Notes under the pieces: generated by a model
The model's input: only the letters and a program-made list of their open reading frames with translations
What the model was told of the DNA's origin: nothing
The model's database searches: none
In this document: one piece after another, positions 9,084 through 18,503 of the stretch
Position numbering within the stretch: position 1 is the stretch's first letter
Layout of the letters: the number at the start of each line of letters is the position of its first letter
Translations under genes and position numbers: made by a program
Assembly: GCA_965218205.1 (NCBI GenBank)
Contig: OZ244590.1
Location: forward strand, 248,001-312,000
Length of the DNA stretch: 64,000 nt
DNA from: CBDDCA01 sp965218205
GTDB lineage: Bacteria; Spirochaetota; Spirochaetia; WTKD01; G963693115
Direction of reading: 5' to 3'

Positions 9084-10388
9084 ATGAAACAGCAGTTATT
9101 ACAGTGTATATTTAGAATCTCTTTTTTGTGTGTTCTCTTGGTAGCAACAAGCTGTACATCATACAAGGAAGAGCAGGAAGTAGCAAAGGGTTCGGCACTT
9201 GATTTTATGCAACAAATAGGCTTAGAAAGGTTAGAGCCACAGCACATTCATAGTGATGATGTTGTTAGTATTGCATTTTCGCCTAGTGGTAATTTTCTTG
9301 TGAGTGGATCAAAGGATAATACAGTCAAACTATGGGACTTAAACAGTTATCGGGTTATTCGTAGTTTAGAAGGACATAGCTCTGCTATTTCTCAAGTATT
9401 ATATAGTCCAAGTGGAACATTGGTAGCAAGTGTGAGTGTTGATGGTAACATTATTATTTGGGATCTAACAAATAAAGGGAATGTCCTTACTCAATTTCAG
9501 GTTCAGTTTCACGATCAGTCACAAAAGCGTACTGTACCACAGAACGAAGGGTATACTATAGCATTTCATCCTAGTGAAAATACTCTTGCAAGTGCGGGAA
9601 AAGATGGAAGTATTCGTATATGGGATGTAGAGAATGTACAGCTTATAGATGAGCTACAGACACAACAAGAGATACATGTTATAGCATATAGCCCTGACGG
9701 AACATATCTTGCAAGTGGTGGTGCAGATAATATTGTACGATTTTGGGATGCCTCCTTTAATACAGAAATGGCAAAGCAAGACAGAAAAATAACTGCGTTA
9801 CAGAGCTTTAGAAGACATTACGGGGATGTAAATGCGTTGGCATTTAGTGCAAATGGAAAATATCTTGCAAGTGCTAGTGATGATTGTACAATAATAGTAT
9901 ACTCGTTGGATGACTTAGCACAGGCAAAGTCGTCTAAAGAAGGATTGCAAGCGAGTCGTGTACTAAAAGGACATGCTTCAAATATATACGCTGTTGGATT
10001 TAGTGCTGATTCACAGTATATTATTAGTAGTAGTGCTGATGAGAGTATAAATATATGGAATGTAAAAAATGCTACTCTAGAACGAAGTATCAAAGATAAT
10101 CATGATCGTATATGGACAGTCGCTTTTAATGGAAAGAGCAATAGTATTGCAAGTGCAGGAAAGGACGTAAGAATAAAATTATGGTCTATTGATGGTAGTT
10201 TAGTAACAATGCTCAAGGAGCGTTTAGAAATAGCTACTATATATGATAGTACGATGTTCACTGTAACACAGTTGGAACAAGAAAAGAATATTGTTCCTCA
10301 ACCTATTCTTATGCAATGGAGAGAATATAAGTTGGATAGAGTTATCATGTATAATAGAGACTATCTTGTAAGTAACATTATGCCTTAG
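9084..10388 (+). CDS. WD40-repeat lipoprotein
   Basis: 434 aa. The signal peptide (ISFLCVLLVATSC) ends in a lipobox, so the protein is probably lipid-anchored. It is followed by about seven WD40 blades, recognisable by recurring SPSGNFLVSGSKDNTVKLWDL-type units (IIIWDL, IRIWDV, VRFWDA, INIWNV, IKLWSI). WD40 proteins form beta-propeller scaffolds for protein contacts, and no enzymatic motif is seen. The gene is convergent with the phosphate-regulon genes that end 20 nt away. Partner and role are unknown. Confidence 0.88.
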   Translation: MKQQLLQCIFRISFLCVLLVATSCTSYKEEQEVAKGSALDFMQQIGLERLEPQHIHSDDVVSIAFSPSGNFLVSGSKDNTVKLWDLNSYRVIRSLEGHSSAISQVLYSPSGTLVASVSVDGNIIIWDLTNKGNVLTQFQVQFHDQSQKRTVPQNEGYTIAFHPSENTLASAGKDGSIRIWDVENVQLIDELQTQQEIHVIAYSPDGTYLASGGADNIVRFWDASFNTEMAKQDRKITALQSFRRHYGDVNALAFSANGKYLASASDDCTIIVYSLDDLAQAKSSKEGLQASRVLKGHASNIYAVGFSADSQYIISSSADESINIWNVKNATLERSIKDNHDRIWTVAFNGKSNSIASAGKDVRIKLWSIDGSLVTMLKERLEIATIYDSTMFTVTQLEQEKNIVPQPILMQWREYKLDRVIMYNRDYLVSNIMP

Positions 10389-10408
10389 CAGAGTACAAGA
10401 AATGATAG

Positions 10409-11461
10409 CTATACATTTTTATGAGTGTCTTTTGGAAAGGTGAGGATTACAGTAGTTCCTTTGTGTACAGCACTCTGTAGCTGTATGCTACTGTTCATTG
10501 TCTGTATGATTTTTTTTGTTATTGTCAGTCCAAGTCCTGATCCTTGTGTTATTTGCTGATCAGTGCTAGTAACGCGATAAAATCGTTCAAATATTTTTTC
10601 GTGAAGATGTTCTGGAATGCCCATTCCCTTGTCTTGTATTGACACTACTATGGTATCTTGTTTATCTTTGGCAGTAATAATAACATGCGGCTCGTTTGAA
10701 GAAAATTTTATAGCATTATCAATAAGATTGTAGAGAACGATGTATAAGAGTACTTTGTTTATTTTTATGTGTGTATTTTTTTGACACTGAATAAAGGAAA
10801 TATATGATTTCTTTTTTTTGGTGATTTGTGTGTCTATGAATTCTGTAATGATATTGTTAATGTTTTCATATATGTCAGGTGTTTGTTGTTGAAAATGTTT
10901 GGGAAAGTATAGGTATGTAAGAGCATCAATAATATTGTGCAGTCGATGTCCTTGTTGTTGAATACAGTACAATTCTTCCTTAAATGTATCAGTAGTTTGA
11001 TTGGTGGTAATGTGTTCAATATAGCCTAATATAATAGTAAGAGGAGTACGTAATTCATGTGATATATTTTGAATAAATATTTCTTCTTTTTTTTCATTCT
11101 TATCAAGTGTACTGTCTTGTAGCTTTATAAATATAAGCAATATATAGGGGCTATTTTGTATTTTTGATATTTCAATATGATATTGCTGTTCATGGATTGG
11201 AACTACGATAGTATTGCTTCTTTCGTCAGTGAGAAGAAATTGTTCAAGATGTTCTTCTAATATATGACTAAGAAACGCTTGAAGAATATGAAGTCCTACT
11301 ACAGTATCAAATTTTGAAAATGATGTTATTTTTTGATGTGCTTCTACAATAGTGAGATTTTTATTTATTATACACCAAGGTGATAAAAAGTTTGATGCTT
11401 TTAATAAGCTAAGGTAGTTTGTATAATCGGGGGTATTGTTGTTATTATTTTGTATTATCAA
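10409..11461 (-). CDS. phoR: Sensor histidine kinase, PhoR-like
   Basis: 350 aa. It has an N-terminal PAS-like region (about 20-115), then HisKA with ISHELRTPLTIILGY (phospho-acceptor His135), then HATPase motifs NLIDNAIKFS, DKGMGIPEHLHEKIFERFYR and GSGLGLTITKKII. No clear transmembrane helix is visible, which is unusual for PhoR and suggests a cytosolic or peripherally attached sensor. It is last in the pst-phoU-phoB-phoR cluster and overlaps phoB by 17 nt. By context it should phosphorylate PhoB when phosphate is limiting, probably through contact with PstB and PhoU. Confidence 0.85.
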   Translation of the reverse strand: MIIQNNNNNTPDYTNYLSLLKASNFLSPWCIINKNLTIVEAHQKITSFSKFDTVVGLHILQAFLSHILEEHLEQFLLTDERSNTIVVPIHEQQYHIEISKIQNSPYILLIFIKLQDSTLDKNEKKEEIFIQNISHELRTPLTIILGYIEHITTNQTTDTFKEELYCIQQQGHRLHNIIDALTYLYFPKHFQQQTPDIYENINNIITEFIDTQITKKKKSYISFIQCQKNTHIKINKVLLYIVLYNLIDNAIKFSSNEPHVIITAKDKQDTIVVSIQDKGMGIPEHLHEKIFERFYRVTSTDQQITQGSGLGLTITKKIIQTMNSSIQLQSAVHKGTTVILTFPKDTHKNV

Positions 11462-12152
11462 GATAATATCCCATACTTCGTTTTGTGCAGATATATGATT
11501 TTAAGTGCCCTAATTTTTTTCGTAATGCTACAATATGAACATCAATTACTCTATCATATATAATAAAGTTATCTCCTTTTACGTGTTGGATAATGAAAGA
11601 ACGTGATAATACTTTTCCGGGATGTTGCATAAATAATAAAAGTATTTGCCATTCCATAAAGGTAAGATATATTTCATTCTCCTCAATAAATGCTCTTTTT
11701 TGTTCTATATCAAGTATAATTTCATTAAACTGAATCTTTGTAGTATTGGTTGTGGTGCTGTTGCTACTATTTTTTTGTTGCCAGAGCATGTGTATTCTTT
11801 TACTAAGAAATGCTGGACTAAAAGGTTTGCTTATGTATTCATCTGCACCAATATCAAAGCTGTTTATTTTATCTTTGTCCGAATTTCTTGCGGTAAGTAT
11901 TATAATGATAGGTTGTGGTATTGTTTCATTCTTGCGAATCCATGAGCAAATTGAAAATCCGTCAAGATCAGGAAAACTGAGATCAAGTATAATAACATCT
12001 GGCATAGATGTTTCAATACATTGTAAGGTTTGTTTTCCAGTATTTGTTATTGTGGTAGTGCTACTTATGGGCTTTATAAGTATTTCAATAAGCTTACAGA
12101 TTTCTTTATCATCATCAGCAATAAGAACAGATGGCAGGGATGACACTGACAT
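11445..12152 (-). CDS. phoB: Response regulator, OmpR/PhoB family
   Basis: 235 aa. The receiver domain has the acidic pocket LIADDD, phospho-acceptor Asp57 in VIILDLSFPDLDGF, a conserved Thr in ILTARN and Lys109 in ISKPFSP. The C-terminal winged-helix domain ends ...DVHIVALRKKLGHLKSYICTKRSMGYYL, typical of OmpR/PhoB. It lies between phoU (15 nt upstream) and phoR (overlapping). The Pho-box-like repeats ahead of pstS in this window are the expected target, so autoregulation of the whole operon is likely. Confidence 0.88.
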   Translation of the reverse strand: MSVSSLPSVLIADDDKEICKLIEILIKPISSTTTITNTGKQTLQCIETSMPDVIILDLSFPDLDGFSICSWIRKNETIPQPIIIILTARNSDKDKINSFDIGADEYISKPFSPAFLSKRIHMLWQQKNSSNSTTTNTTKIQFNEIILDIEQKRAFIEENEIYLTFMEWQILLLFMQHPGKVLSRSFIIQHVKGDNFIIYDRVIDVHIVALRKKLGHLKSYICTKRSMGYYLDNTK

Positions 12153-12166
12153 ACAAAATAGCTTTT

Positions 12167-12826
12167 TTAGTTTAGATCTTCATGTATGCCATTAGCAGCA
12201 TATACTATCAATTCATCAATGATGCTTATCATGTCTCCAATTCTTTCAAAACATTTAATGATATTGATAAATGCAACTATGCTTTCATGATGTATATCGT
12301 TGTTATCAAGTTTTTTAAGAAGCTCTCTTTGTGTAGCACGGTAATTTTTGTCAAGCTGATTATCTTTTTGAGCAGTATCGCGTGCTAAGTTTGCATCTTT
12401 TTTTACTAGAGCTTCAATAGTACTTTCAAGCATTTCAAATACTATTTTTCGTTGAGCAATGATGTGAGGAGAGTATTCTTCAATAAGCTGTTTTGTTACC
12501 ATTTCGGTATTTATACACATGCTTTTTGCATAATCTCCAATTTTTTCATACAGAGAAAGCTCTTTTATGTATGCTACTAAACTCCGTAAATCTGATGCCA
12601 CTGGTTGCTCTGTTGCAAGTATTTTTACACATGCTTCTTCAATTTTGTGTTGTTCTTCATCAATGAGTTTATCGTGTTCAATAATCTGTTTTGCTTCTGA
12701 TAAATCTAAGGCTAGCACCGTATTAAATGCTTTGTGTAATGTATCTGATATCATTGAAGAAAAACGAATGATGCGTTTTTCTATTTCATTTTGTGCTTGA
12801 TTAAAATGTTCTCTTACTAATGTCAT
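12167..12826 (-). CDS. phoU: Phosphate-transport regulator PhoU
   Basis: 219 aa, all-helical. It shows two PhoU repeats, each with a E.xx.D..I...E..I metal-binding-type pattern (IIEHDKLIDEEQHKIEEACVKIL in the first, ECFERIGDMISIIDELIVY-like in the second). Length matches the family. PhoU restrains PstSCAB uptake and keeps PhoR in its phosphatase state when phosphate is plentiful. It is encoded 16 nt after pstB in the same operon. Confidence 0.92.
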   Translation of the reverse strand: MTLVREHFNQAQNEIEKRIIRFSSMISDTLHKAFNTVLALDLSEAKQIIEHDKLIDEEQHKIEEACVKILATEQPVASDLRSLVAYIKELSLYEKIGDYAKSMCINTEMVTKQLIEEYSPHIIAQRKIVFEMLESTIEALVKKDANLARDTAQKDNQLDKNYRATQRELLKKLDNNDIHHESIVAFINIIKCFERIGDMISIIDELIVYAANGIHEDLN

Positions 12827-12842
12827 ATTATCTCCTATAAAT

Positions 12843-13628
12843 TTATCCGAATTTGCCAGTAATATATTCTTCTGTTTTTATGTTTTTGGGTTTTACAAAC
12901 ATATCTGCTGTTTTGTCGCATTCTATGAGTTTCCCATTAAGGAAAAATGCGGTATCGTCTGATATTCTTCCTGCCTGTTGCATATTATGAGTTACTATAA
13001 TTATAGTATAAGATTTTCTTAGCTCAATAATCAAGTTCTCAATTACAGATGTTGATATGGGATCAAGTGCCGATGTTGGTTCATCCATAAGAATTATTTG
13101 CGGATTTATTGCTAATGTACGAGCAATGCAAAGTCGTTGTTGTTGTCCTCCTGATAGAGAGAGTGCACTTGATTTTAGTTTATCTTTTACTTCATCCCAT
13201 AGTCCAGCATTCACAAGGTTTTTTTCTACCAGTTCATCAAGGTTTTTAGTAATACCATTGATACGTGCCCCCCATGCTATATTTTCATAAATACTTTTAG
13301 GAAAAGGATTGGGCTTTTGAAATACCATGCCTATCTCTTTTCGTACTTCTACTGGATCTACTTCAGAATCAAAGATATTTTTTCCTTTTACAAGAATTTC
13401 CCCTTCCGCTTTTGTATGAGGGATGAGATCGTTCATACGGTTTATACAACGTAAAAAAGTACTCTTTCCACATCCAGAAGGTCCTATAAGTGCACAGATT
13501 GTGTTGTGCTCTATTTCAAGAGAAATATCTGTAAGTGCATGTATTATACTTGAAGGTTTCTTTTTATCGTAGTTATAATAAAAATTGAGTTTTTTTGTTT
13601 GTAAGAGGGTGTTGTTTTTTGTATTCAT
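12843..13628 (-). CDS. pstB: Phosphate ABC transporter ATP-binding protein PstB
   Basis: 261 aa. It has Walker A GPSGCGKSTFLRCINRMNDL, the PstB-specific MVFQKPNPFPKSIYENIAWG, ABC signature LSGGQQQRLCIARTLA, Walker B IILMDEPTSALDP and switch His in IIIVTHNMQQAGRISD. Length and motifs are typical. It powers high-affinity phosphate import with PstS, PstC and PstA, all encoded directly upstream. Confidence 0.97.
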   Translation of the reverse strand: MNTKNNTLLQTKKLNFYYNYDKKKPSSIIHALTDISLEIEHNTICALIGPSGCGKSTFLRCINRMNDLIPHTKAEGEILVKGKNIFDSEVDPVEVRKEIGMVFQKPNPFPKSIYENIAWGARINGITKNLDELVEKNLVNAGLWDEVKDKLKSSALSLSGGQQQRLCIARTLAINPQIILMDEPTSALDPISTSVIENLIIELRKSYTIIIVTHNMQQAGRISDDTAFFLNGKLIECDKTADMFVKPKNIKTEEYITGKFG

Positions 13629-13648
13629 AATGTCCTACTTTCATTCTC

Positions 13649-14809
13649 TTATATTTTTACTTTTTTTGACAGCATATTTCGTATACTAATAGGAATAATG
13701 TTTACTATTAAAATGAGAATAAGTAATACGATGATTGCTGCTGAGCTTGTGTTGTAATAAATGTGTTGAGGGCGTGATGCCCATTGATATATTTGAATGG
13801 GTAATGCAGTAAAGCTGGCAAATATGTTGCTGGGATCTACACTGATAAATGTTGCTGCTCCTATGATAACAAGAGGAGCGGTTTCTCCTATTGCTCGAGA
13901 AAGAGCAAGTATAATGCCTGTAATAATGCGTTCTAAAGAGTAGGGAAGTACATGGTATAGGATAGTTTGCCATTTTGTTGCTCCAAGTGCATAACTAGAA
14001 TAACGTAAGGTGTTAGGGACAGCTTTAATGGCTTCTTGAGAGTTGATGATTATCATAGGTAAGCACATAAGCCCTAAGGTAAGTCCAGCAGATAGTATGG
14101 TTCTTCCTTGTGTGATAGGTTCAAAAATACGTACAAAGAGTGCTAGTCCAAGTAATCCATATATAACAGAGGGGACTCCTGCAAGATTATAAATATTGGT
14201 GGTAATAATATTTGTGAGCATATTTTTCTTTGCATATTCTTCCAGATATATTGCAGTTGCAACACCAAACGGAATAGAAAATAAAGCAGCAATCGTAATA
14301 ACCCATAATGTACCAAGTATAGCAGTTCGAATTCCTGTGGTACTTGCTTCGGTACTTTGTTTTGAAATTATGAAGTTAGGGTTTAGCCAAGAATGAAATA
14401 CTATTCGGTTTTTAGTGCTGGTAGCTTGTGCGAAAATTTCATCTTTTTTTGTAATAGAATCATAGAGTGACCATGATTTAACAATTTTTTCTTTCAGAAT
14501 GTATTGACGAACATGGTTGCGTAAAGTATCAATAGTTTGGTTTTCAAATGCTGTGTCTTCTGTTAAATTTCGTTGTAAAGAAGGACGTAATGTTTCTTTT
14601 AAGATAACAATCATCTCTTCTTTGCTAGCTTGCTCCAACGGTGTGCTGAGAAGCTCTTTTTCTTCTATTGAGTATTCGTACAGTACATATCCAAAATTCT
14701 CATTAAGAATTTGGAGCAAAAGCGTAATAAGTATGAGTATGGAAAAAAGTGATGATGCAAATAAGCAGAGTATTTGAATTTTTTCTTTTACTGTTTTAAG
14801 ATTCATCAA
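13649..14809 (-). CDS. pstA: Phosphate ABC transporter permease PstA
   Basis: 386 aa inner-membrane permease. The C-terminal 250 residues have the PstA core with six helices and the EAA loop (RYSSYALGATKWQTILYHVLPYSLERIITGIILALSRAIGETAPL). The N-terminal part carries one helix and about 110 extra extracytoplasmic residues, making it longer than the usual 280-300 aa. The start overlaps the pstC stop by 4 nt, so translation is coupled. Confidence 0.94.
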   Translation of the reverse strand: MMNLKTVKEKIQILCLFASSLFSILILITLLLQILNENFGYVLYEYSIEEKELLSTPLEQASKEEMIVILKETLRPSLQRNLTEDTAFENQTIDTLRNHVRQYILKEKIVKSWSLYDSITKKDEIFAQATSTKNRIVFHSWLNPNFIISKQSTEASTTGIRTAILGTLWVITIAALFSIPFGVATAIYLEEYAKKNMLTNIITTNIYNLAGVPSVIYGLLGLALFVRIFEPITQGRTILSAGLTLGLMCLPMIIINSQEAIKAVPNTLRYSSYALGATKWQTILYHVLPYSLERIITGIILALSRAIGETAPLVIIGAATFISVDPSNIFASFTALPIQIYQWASRPQHIYYNTSSAAIIVLLILILIVNIIPISIRNMLSKKVKI

Positions 14810-15732
14810 TCGTATACCTCTCTATATTTGTTACTGATATACTGCCCTAACATGTTTAGTCCAAGGGTAATAAAGAATAATGTAATGCCAATGGCAAAAA
14901 TGCTGGTATAATCTATAGTATTATAACTTACATCTCCACCGCTAATACGTAGGATATAGCCTGTCATAGTTTCGGCAGATTCAAATGGATTAAAGGTGAA
15001 ATTAGCTCCTGCTCCTGCAGCTAAGGCTGCTATAGTAGTTTCTCCTATGGCACGCGATAACCCAATAATAATGCTTGCTGATACTCCTGAAAATGCTGCA
15101 GGAAGCACTATCTGTGTTGCAGTCTGAAATTTCGTTGCTCCTAAGGCGTAAGCACCACTGCGTAATGTGTTTGGTATGGCATGAAGAGAATCTTCTACCA
15201 TAGAAGTAATAATTGGAAGTATGAGTACTCCCATCATTAAGCCTGCAGAAAGATTATTATAAATGTTCACTACATCACTTCCAATAATTGTTCGAAGCAA
15301 AGGGGTAACAAATACTACTGCAAAAAACCCGTATACTATTGAAGGAATGCCTGCAAGCATTTCTAATATAGGTTTTAGTATATTTCGTATTCTTGTACTG
15401 GCAAACTCGCTTAAGTATATAGCAGTAAAAACACCGATGGGCGTAGCAAAAAGTAAGGCTATAAAACTGGTAAGTAATGTTGCATTAAACAAAGGAAGTA
15501 TGCCTAACTGTCCTAATGCAGGTTGCCACGAGGTCGAAGTAAAAAACTCCCATAATGAAACTTCTTCGTCTTGAAAGAACGGGAGGGCGTCTTTGCCAAG
15601 AAAGAGCACAATGGCTATTGTTATGATTATAGAGAGTACTCCACATATGGTAAGAATCCATTCAATACCTCGTTCATGTATTCTTGGGATATGACGGTAC
15701 TTATTTTTATCTTTTAATCGTGGCATTTTCAT
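14806..15732 (-). CDS. pstC: Phosphate ABC transporter permease PstC
   Basis: 308 aa inner-membrane permease with six predicted helices. The family EAA loop is LRSGAYALGATKFQTATQIVLPAAFSGVSASIIIGLSRAIGETT. It pairs with PstA to form the channel. It lies between pstS (21 nt upstream) and pstA (4-nt overlap). Confidence 0.95.
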   Translation of the reverse strand: MKMPRLKDKNKYRHIPRIHERGIEWILTICGVLSIIITIAIVLFLGKDALPFFQDEEVSLWEFFTSTSWQPALGQLGILPLFNATLLTSFIALLFATPIGVFTAIYLSEFASTRIRNILKPILEMLAGIPSIVYGFFAVVFVTPLLRTIIGSDVVNIYNNLSAGLMMGVLILPIITSMVEDSLHAIPNTLRSGAYALGATKFQTATQIVLPAAFSGVSASIIIGLSRAIGETTIAALAAGAGANFTFNPFESAETMTGYILRISGGDVSYNTIDYTSIFAIGITLFFITLGLNMLGQYISNKYREVYD

Positions 15733-15753
15733 AGTTATACGATAGTTACTATT

Positions 15754-16740
15754 TTAATAGTTTCCTTCCATTGCTTGCATCCATGCTTTGTTACTGTTAG
15801 TATAATCAGCCTGACGTGCAGGGAAATATCCTACTTCGGTGATGATACTTTCTATATTATTCAATGTATACGCTAAAAATGCAGCTATTTGTTGTTTTTC
15901 TTGCATAATTGAAGCAGAAGAATACATGTACAATGGGCGTGCTAATGGGTATGTGTTGTCGTATACACTTTCTTCGGAAGGCACGCTTCCTGAAATACTA
16001 ATAGCTTTGAGTGTATCTTTCGCTTCATTGTAGTATGCATATCCAAAGTACCCAATACCGTATTTAGAGCTTTGTACCCCCCTTGAGAGAATATTGTCAT
16101 CTTCGGAAAGCTGGAGTGAGTTTGCAGAGAGTAGTGGTTCTTTATCTTTATCAAATACAGCTTCTACAAAGTAATCAAATGTACCGCTATCAGTTCCTGG
16201 TGAAAATTTTTCAATCATAGCATTTGGCCAGCTTGGATCTACATCACTCCATTTATCAGAGCTAAAGATTTTCGCAAGCATTTCAATGCTTACATCATTA
16301 AGCCAGTCGTTTTCAGGATTTACTATCACTACTAATGCGTCAATTCCTATCAGAAACCCAATTGGATCTCTGCCTATTGCTTGTGCAGTTTTGATTTCTT
16401 TTTCTTTAATAGGACGGCTTGCATTAGCAATATCTGTTTCTCCTTTTGTCCAGCGTTCAAACCCAGCACCACTTCCAATACTGTCTACTTTTATATTTCC
16501 TGTATATCCATCTTCACGAAAAATATCAGCAAGTTTTTCAGCAACAGGAAATACAGTAGAACTTCCTGCAATAATGATGCTTCCTTGTACATTGCTTGCA
16601 TTCACTTCGGGTATCTGTGCTTCTCTTTGTATTGCCCAATTATTAGAGCTATCTGCTTTTTCTTTATTGCCATTGGCAAAAACGGGTACAATAGTGATTG
16701 TACTTATCACTAATAGTAATACGAAACTAATTTTTTTCAT
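15754..16740 (-). CDS. pstS: Phosphate-binding protein PstS
   Basis: 328 aa. The signal peptide (ISFVLLLVISTITIVPVFANG) is followed by a PstS/SphX-type periplasmic binding domain with GSIIIAGSSTVFPVAEKLADIF (phosphate-binding Ser/Thr loop), GSGAGFERWTKGETDIANASRP and DSGTFDYFVEAVF. There is no cysteine lipobox, so it may be a free periplasmic protein. It is the first gene of the pst operon, behind the Pho-box-like promoter. AAAGGAG precedes the ATG. Confidence 0.95.
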   Translation of the reverse strand: MKKISFVLLLVISTITIVPVFANGNKEKADSSNNWAIQREAQIPEVNASNVQGSIIIAGSSTVFPVAEKLADIFREDGYTGNIKVDSIGSGAGFERWTKGETDIANASRPIKEKEIKTAQAIGRDPIGFLIGIDALVVIVNPENDWLNDVSIEMLAKIFSSDKWSDVDPSWPNAMIEKFSPGTDSGTFDYFVEAVFDKDKEPLLSANSLQLSEDDNILSRGVQSSKYGIGYFGYAYYNEAKDTLKAISISGSVPSEESVYDNTYPLARPLYMYSSASIMQEKQQIAAFLAYTLNNIESIITEVGYFPARQADYTNSNKAWMQAMEGNY

Positions 16741-16761
16741 AGTATCTCCTTTTTTTTTTAC

Positions 16762-16815
16762 AGTATAGAGTATCTATATGAGATAATAATTAAAAAATTG
16801 TTAAGATAGTATTAA
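16762..16815 (-). promoter_or_regulatory. Pho-box-like direct repeats and -10 box of the pst operon
   Basis: Read on the minus strand, three direct repeats TTAATA, TTAACA and TTAATT occur with exact 11-bp spacing (16815 down to 16788). This is the arrangement of PhoB/PhoP boxes in other bacteria. A TATACT -10 element at 16767-16762 follows 20 nt later, so the repeats occupy the -35 position, as expected for an activator-dependent promoter. The transcript would begin near 16755 and lead into pstS. PhoB binding is inferred. Confidence 0.65.
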
Positions 16816-16937
16816 GTTTATAGCACAAGTGCTGTGTTTTTTTCTTTTTAATAGGTTGATCTGGTATAGGAGTATTGTTATTGGGTATGTCATAGGATAT
16901 GCGAAATAAAATATAGCAATTCTATTATACTGAATAT

Positions 16938-18503
16938 ATGAGTAATAAAAACTTAAATGATTGTACTAATTTTAAGAAGTTAAGTGATATTCCATTGTTT
17001 AGTTATAAACAATTTGATGCCAAACGTATTCAACAATATGATGTAGCAGGAGCTGGATACCGCTATAATTTTTCTGCAAAAAGAGTAAACGATGAAATAC
17101 TTCAGCAACTCTATGCTCTGTCAGAAGAACAACAACTCAAAGAAATGTTTTCTCAGCTTGTAAATGGAGAAATAGTAAACACTGGCGAACAGCGTATGGT
17201 ATTGCACCACGCTCTTCGTGGACAGTTAGACACTGTAGTCCAAAAAGAAGGGAGAAATTATAATGAATTTTATGCCGAACAGATACGGCTTTGTGAACAT
17301 TTTGCTAAAAAAGTACATGCCCAAGAAATAGTAGGAGAAACAGGAAAACCTTTTGATACTTTTATTCAAATAGGAATAGGAGGTTCAGACCTTGGTCCTC
17401 GTGCTGTATATCTTGCTATGCGTTCTTATGTATACGCAAAGAGAAAGGATATTCCTATACGAAAAGTAGGGTTTATCAGTAATGTTGATCCTGATGATAC
17501 AGGAGAACAATTATTGTTTGCTAATCCAGAAACAACATTGTTTATTTTAGTTTCAAAGAGTGGGACAACACAAGAAACACTTACCAATGCTCAGTTTGCG
17601 TTAGAATGGTTACAACAAGCAGGTATTACACATCCTAAAAAGCATATGGTATGCGTAACCTCTGAGACAAGTCCTTTAGCACAATCAAAAGAGTACCTCG
17701 ATTCTTTTTTTATTGATGATTATATTGGTGGACGCTATTCGGTAAGTAGTGCGGTGGGAGTGTGTCTCTTAAATCTTGCCTATGGAAGCGATATAACACG
17801 AGAGTTTTTACGTGGTGCACATGAGAGTGACAAGATAGCGTATACTGCTCCTGTTATGCAAAACCCTGCAATGATAGATGCTCTTATTGGTGTGTATGAA
17901 CGGAATGTTCTTAAGTATCCTTATACTGCAGTGCTTCCGTACAGTCAAGCGTTATCTCGTTTTCCTGCTCATTTACAACAGCTTGATATGGAGAGTAATG
18001 GAAAACAAGTAAATCGTTTTGGGGAACATATTGACTATAGTACTGGCCCAGTAGTGTTTGGAGAACCTGGCACAAACGGACAGCATAGTTTTTATCAGCT
18101 ATTACATCAGGGAACTGATATTGTACCATTACAGTTTATAGCGTTTACTCATTCTCAGATGCAACACGATATATCCTATGAAGGCTCTACAAGTCAACAA
18201 AAGCTATTGGCAAACTTAGCAGCACAGATAGTGGCATTTTCTATGGGAAAGGAAAATGATAATGCACATAAGCTGTTTATAGGAAATCGTCCTTCCAGTG
18301 TATTGTATGCTGATATGGCAACTCCGTACACACTTGGTGCGTTACTTTCACATTTTGAAAATAAAGTAATGTTTCAAGGGTTCTTATGGAACATCAATTC
18401 TTTTGATCAAGAAGGGGTGCAGTTAGGAAAAGTACTAACACATACTTTGTTGAAAGGAGAACCTCATCCAGTGTTACAAAGCTACTATTCTCTCTTATCA
18501 TGA
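16938..18503 (+). CDS. pgi: Glucose-6-phosphate isomerase
   Basis: 521 aa enzyme that interconverts glucose-6-phosphate and fructose-6-phosphate. Family motifs are IGIGGSDLGPRAVYLAM (near 145), SKSGTTQET (near 205), LDMESNGK, GEPGTNGQHSFYQLLHQGT (with the catalytic His) and NSFDQEGVQLGK (with the catalytic Lys) at the C-terminus. TATACT at 16926-16931 ends 6 nt before the ATG and no Shine-Dalgarno is present, which suggests a leaderless transcript. The next gene overlaps the stop by 4 nt. Confidence 0.96.
   Translation: MSNKNLNDCTNFKKLSDIPLFSYKQFDAKRIQQYDVAGAGYRYNFSAKRVNDEILQQLYALSEEQQLKEMFSQLVNGEIVNTGEQRMVLHHALRGQLDTVVQKEGRNYNEFYAEQIRLCEHFAKKVHAQEIVGETGKPFDTFIQIGIGGSDLGPRAVYLAMRSYVYAKRKDIPIRKVGFISNVDPDDTGEQLLFANPETTLFILVSKSGTTQETLTNAQFALEWLQQAGITHPKKHMVCVTSETSPLAQSKEYLDSFFIDDYIGGRYSVSSAVGVCLLNLAYGSDITREFLRGAHESDKIAYTAPVMQNPAMIDALIGVYERNVLKYPYTAVLPYSQALSRFPAHLQQLDMESNGKQVNRFGEHIDYSTGPVVFGEPGTNGQHSFYQLLHQGTDIVPLQFIAFTHSQMQHDISYEGSTSQQKLLANLAAQIVAFSMGKENDNAHKLFIGNRPSSVLYADMATPYTLGALLSHFENKVMFQGFLWNINSFDQEGVQLGKVLTHTLLKGEPHPVLQSYYSLLS

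Noticed and set aside
11646..12195. Plus-strand ORFs opposite phoB
   Set aside because: They mirror the phoB coding frame, have no domain signature and no ribosome site.
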